Shown here: piece by piece, positions 62,773 through 64,000 of the stretch | How the letters are laid out: each line of letters begins with the position of its first letter | Position numbering within the stretch: position 1 is the first letter of the stretch | From: JAHDHW01 sp965277415 | GTDB lineage: Bacteria; Bacteroidota; Bacteroidia; Chitinophagales; Saprospiraceae | Length of the DNA: 64,000 nucleotides | Reading direction: 5' to 3' | NCBI GenBank assembly: GCA_965277415.1 | Contig: CBDICS010000027.1 | Span: 62,001-126,000, forward strand | Position numbers and translations under genes: made by a program | The notes under the pieces: generated by a model | What the model saw: only the letters and a program-made list of their open reading frames with translations | Database searches by the model: none | What the model was told of the DNA's origin: nothing

Positions 62773-64000
62773 ATGAGAAATTCAATTGCAATAATCGGTG
62801 TATCTTTTGACTTGCCTAATATTAAAAGTTGGAAGGATCTAGGAATGTCTTTATATAATAAAGATTCTTTTATTGACGAAATGCCAAATGACCGTTTAAG
62901 CGAAATCCAAAAAGCATTTGGAGAAATACAAATGGCAAGAGGAGGGTATTTGAATAGAGTAGATCAATTTGACAACGAGTATTTTGGATTCACAGAAAGA
63001 GAGTCTTTAAAGACATTTCCAGAACATCGCCTCTTTCTGACCAATGCGATGAAAGCCTTCTATCATGCGGGCTATAATGAAGAATCTTTAAAAGGAACTA
63101 AAGCTGGAATCTTTTATACAGCAGCTAGATCTGCATATCATAATTATGCTAGTGTTTCTAATATATCTTTCGGGAGTTTTGACTTCGTTCAGGGGATAGA
63201 AGCAACAAAATTAGCTAAGTATTTGGATTTAAGAGGCCCTGTTGTTTCTATAAATACTTCTTGCTCTTCTTCCTTAGTCGCAATAAATTCAGCAAAGCAA
63301 AGTCTAAATGCAAATGAATGTGATGTGGCTTTGGTCGGCGGTGTTAAGATTTTGGCCCTTGCAAAAGAAAAAATATTAGATAATGTAGTTCATTCTAAAA
63401 AAGGAACATGTAGGCCCTTTGATGCAGATGCGGATGGGATGATTAATGGAGAAGGAGCTATATTTTTTGTCTTAAAACATTATGACAAAGCGATTAAAGA
63501 CGGAGATACTATCTTAGGAGAAATCAGGGGAGGAGCTATTAATCATGGTGGTGCAAGAATATCAAGTTTAACGGCTCCAAGCTCTAATGCACAAAAAGAA
63601 GTAATTATTCAAGCATGGGAGAATGCTGGAATTGATCCCCGGGAAATAAGGTATATAGAAGCTCATGGCACGGGAACTATCCTCGGGGATCCTATTGAAG
63701 TGGAAGGTATAAAGCAAGCATTTTTTGAAACTGATTCTTCAAAGGAAAAACATCCTATCGCTTTGAGTTCTTTTAAAGGACAAATAGGACATCTGGATTA
63801 TTTAAGTGGCTTAGCAGGTTTACTTAGATTGGTCGCGGCATTAAACTTGAAAGTAATTCCTGTTCAACCTAACTTCAATAAATTAAATGAATTCTTTAGT
63901 TTGGAAGATACAGGTTTATACATTCCAACTTCGGTTGAAGATTGGCCTGCTGAGGATGGTGAAAGAGTAGGAGGAGTGAGTAGCTTTGGTATGACAGGAG
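62773..64000 (+). CDS. Polyketide synthase, ketosynthase domain, 3' truncated by window end
   Basis: ATG 62773 opens a frame that runs to the end of the window (about 409 residues visible). It starts MRNSIAIIGVSFDLP and is a ketosynthase throughout: Cys164 in NTSCSSSL, His298 in AHGTGT and His340 in GQIGHLD. It lacks a TubC domain, like the other two PKS proteins. The sequence differs noticeably from the two earlier ketosynthases (for example VDQFDNEYFGFTERE in place of the DAEFFG/MDPQ style), so it may act on a different chain or belong to another subclass. Whether an AT follows cannot be seen. Confidence 0.9.
   Translation, partial: MRNSIAIIGVSFDLPNIKSWKDLGMSLYNKDSFIDEMPNDRLSEIQKAFGEIQMARGGYLNRVDQFDNEYFGFTERESLKTFPEHRLFLTNAMKAFYHAGYNEESLKGTKAGIFYTAARSAYHNYASVSNISFGSFDFVQGIEATKLAKYLDLRGPVVSINTSCSSSLVAINSAKQSLNANECDVALVGGVKILALAKEKILDNVVHSKKGTCRPFDADADGMINGEGAIFFVLKHYDKAIKDGDTILGEIRGGAINHGGARISSLTAPSSNAQKEVIIQAWENAGIDPREIRYIEAHGTGTILGDPIEVEGIKQAFFETDSSKEKHPIALSSFKGQIGHLDYLSGLAGLLRLVAALNLKVIPVQPNFNKLNEFFSLEDTGLYIPTSVEDWPAEDGERVGGVSSFGMTG

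Noticed and set aside
1..64000. tRNA, rRNA and complete insertion sequences
   Set aside because: I scanned for cloverleaf-like and conserved rRNA stretches and for transposase motifs and found none that I can support; a covariance-model search would be decisive.

Overview
The window is AT-rich Bacteroidota DNA. Evidence for the phylum: a TonB-dependent receptor with a carboxypeptidase-like N-terminal domain, a fused DAHP synthase/chorismate mutase of the Bacteroidota type, a UpxY/NusG-like antiterminator, a TAnnTTTG-type promoter box, and almost no Shine-Dalgarno signals. Genus cannot be told from sequence alone; Saprospiria, Cytophagia or a secondary-metabolite-rich flavobacterium are all possible. 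Nearly all recognisable genes are on the + strand, and most of the window is secondary metabolism.

Left part (1-13.4 kb): the C-terminal end of a protein carrying an alpha/beta-hydrolase (thioesterase-like) domain with a Cys nucleophile, a SAP/DUF6434 protein, DNA polymerase IV, a Sfp-type phosphopantetheinyl transferase, and helpers typical of trans-AT polyketide clusters: an AT-enoylreductase (PfaD/PksE type) fusion, a PksD/PedC-like acyltransferase/acyl hydrolase and a PksB/BaeB-like metallo-beta-lactamase-fold protein. Between these lie a TonB receptor, a cupin, a secreted helical protein and an O-methyltransferase. The block ends with DAHP synthase/chorismate mutase.

Middle part (13.4-18.3 kb): looks almost gene-free but holds two tandem minus-strand genes for 55-residue double-glycine-leader peptides with the identical 11-residue core EDIVIADIIGG. 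Each has a putative promoter box and its own terminator, and a decayed third copy lies beside them. Two unrecognised proteins, several inverted repeats and MITE-like ends follow.

Right part (18.3-64 kb): a NusG/UpxY/LoaP-like antiterminator, a leader with two hairpins, then one long co-directional NRPS/PKS assembly line: NRPS (3 modules), NRPS (2), NRPS (1), NRPS (1, adenylation domain interrupted by both a luciferase-like monooxygenase and a FkbM methyltransferase), PKS (KS-AT-ACP), NRPS (1), PKS (KS-AT-ACP), NRPS (3), and a PKS starting at the window edge. Five NRPS proteins begin with TubC-like docking domains. Hand-read specificity codes suggest small residue/Ala - Ala - ? // ? - Ala // Pro-like // Gly (predicted hydroxylated and methylated) - malonate - Thr - malonate - Ser - Ser - Asp - ketide. 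Four single-base frameshifts interrupt two NRPS genes. No tRNA, rRNA, CRISPR array or complete insertion sequence was seen.
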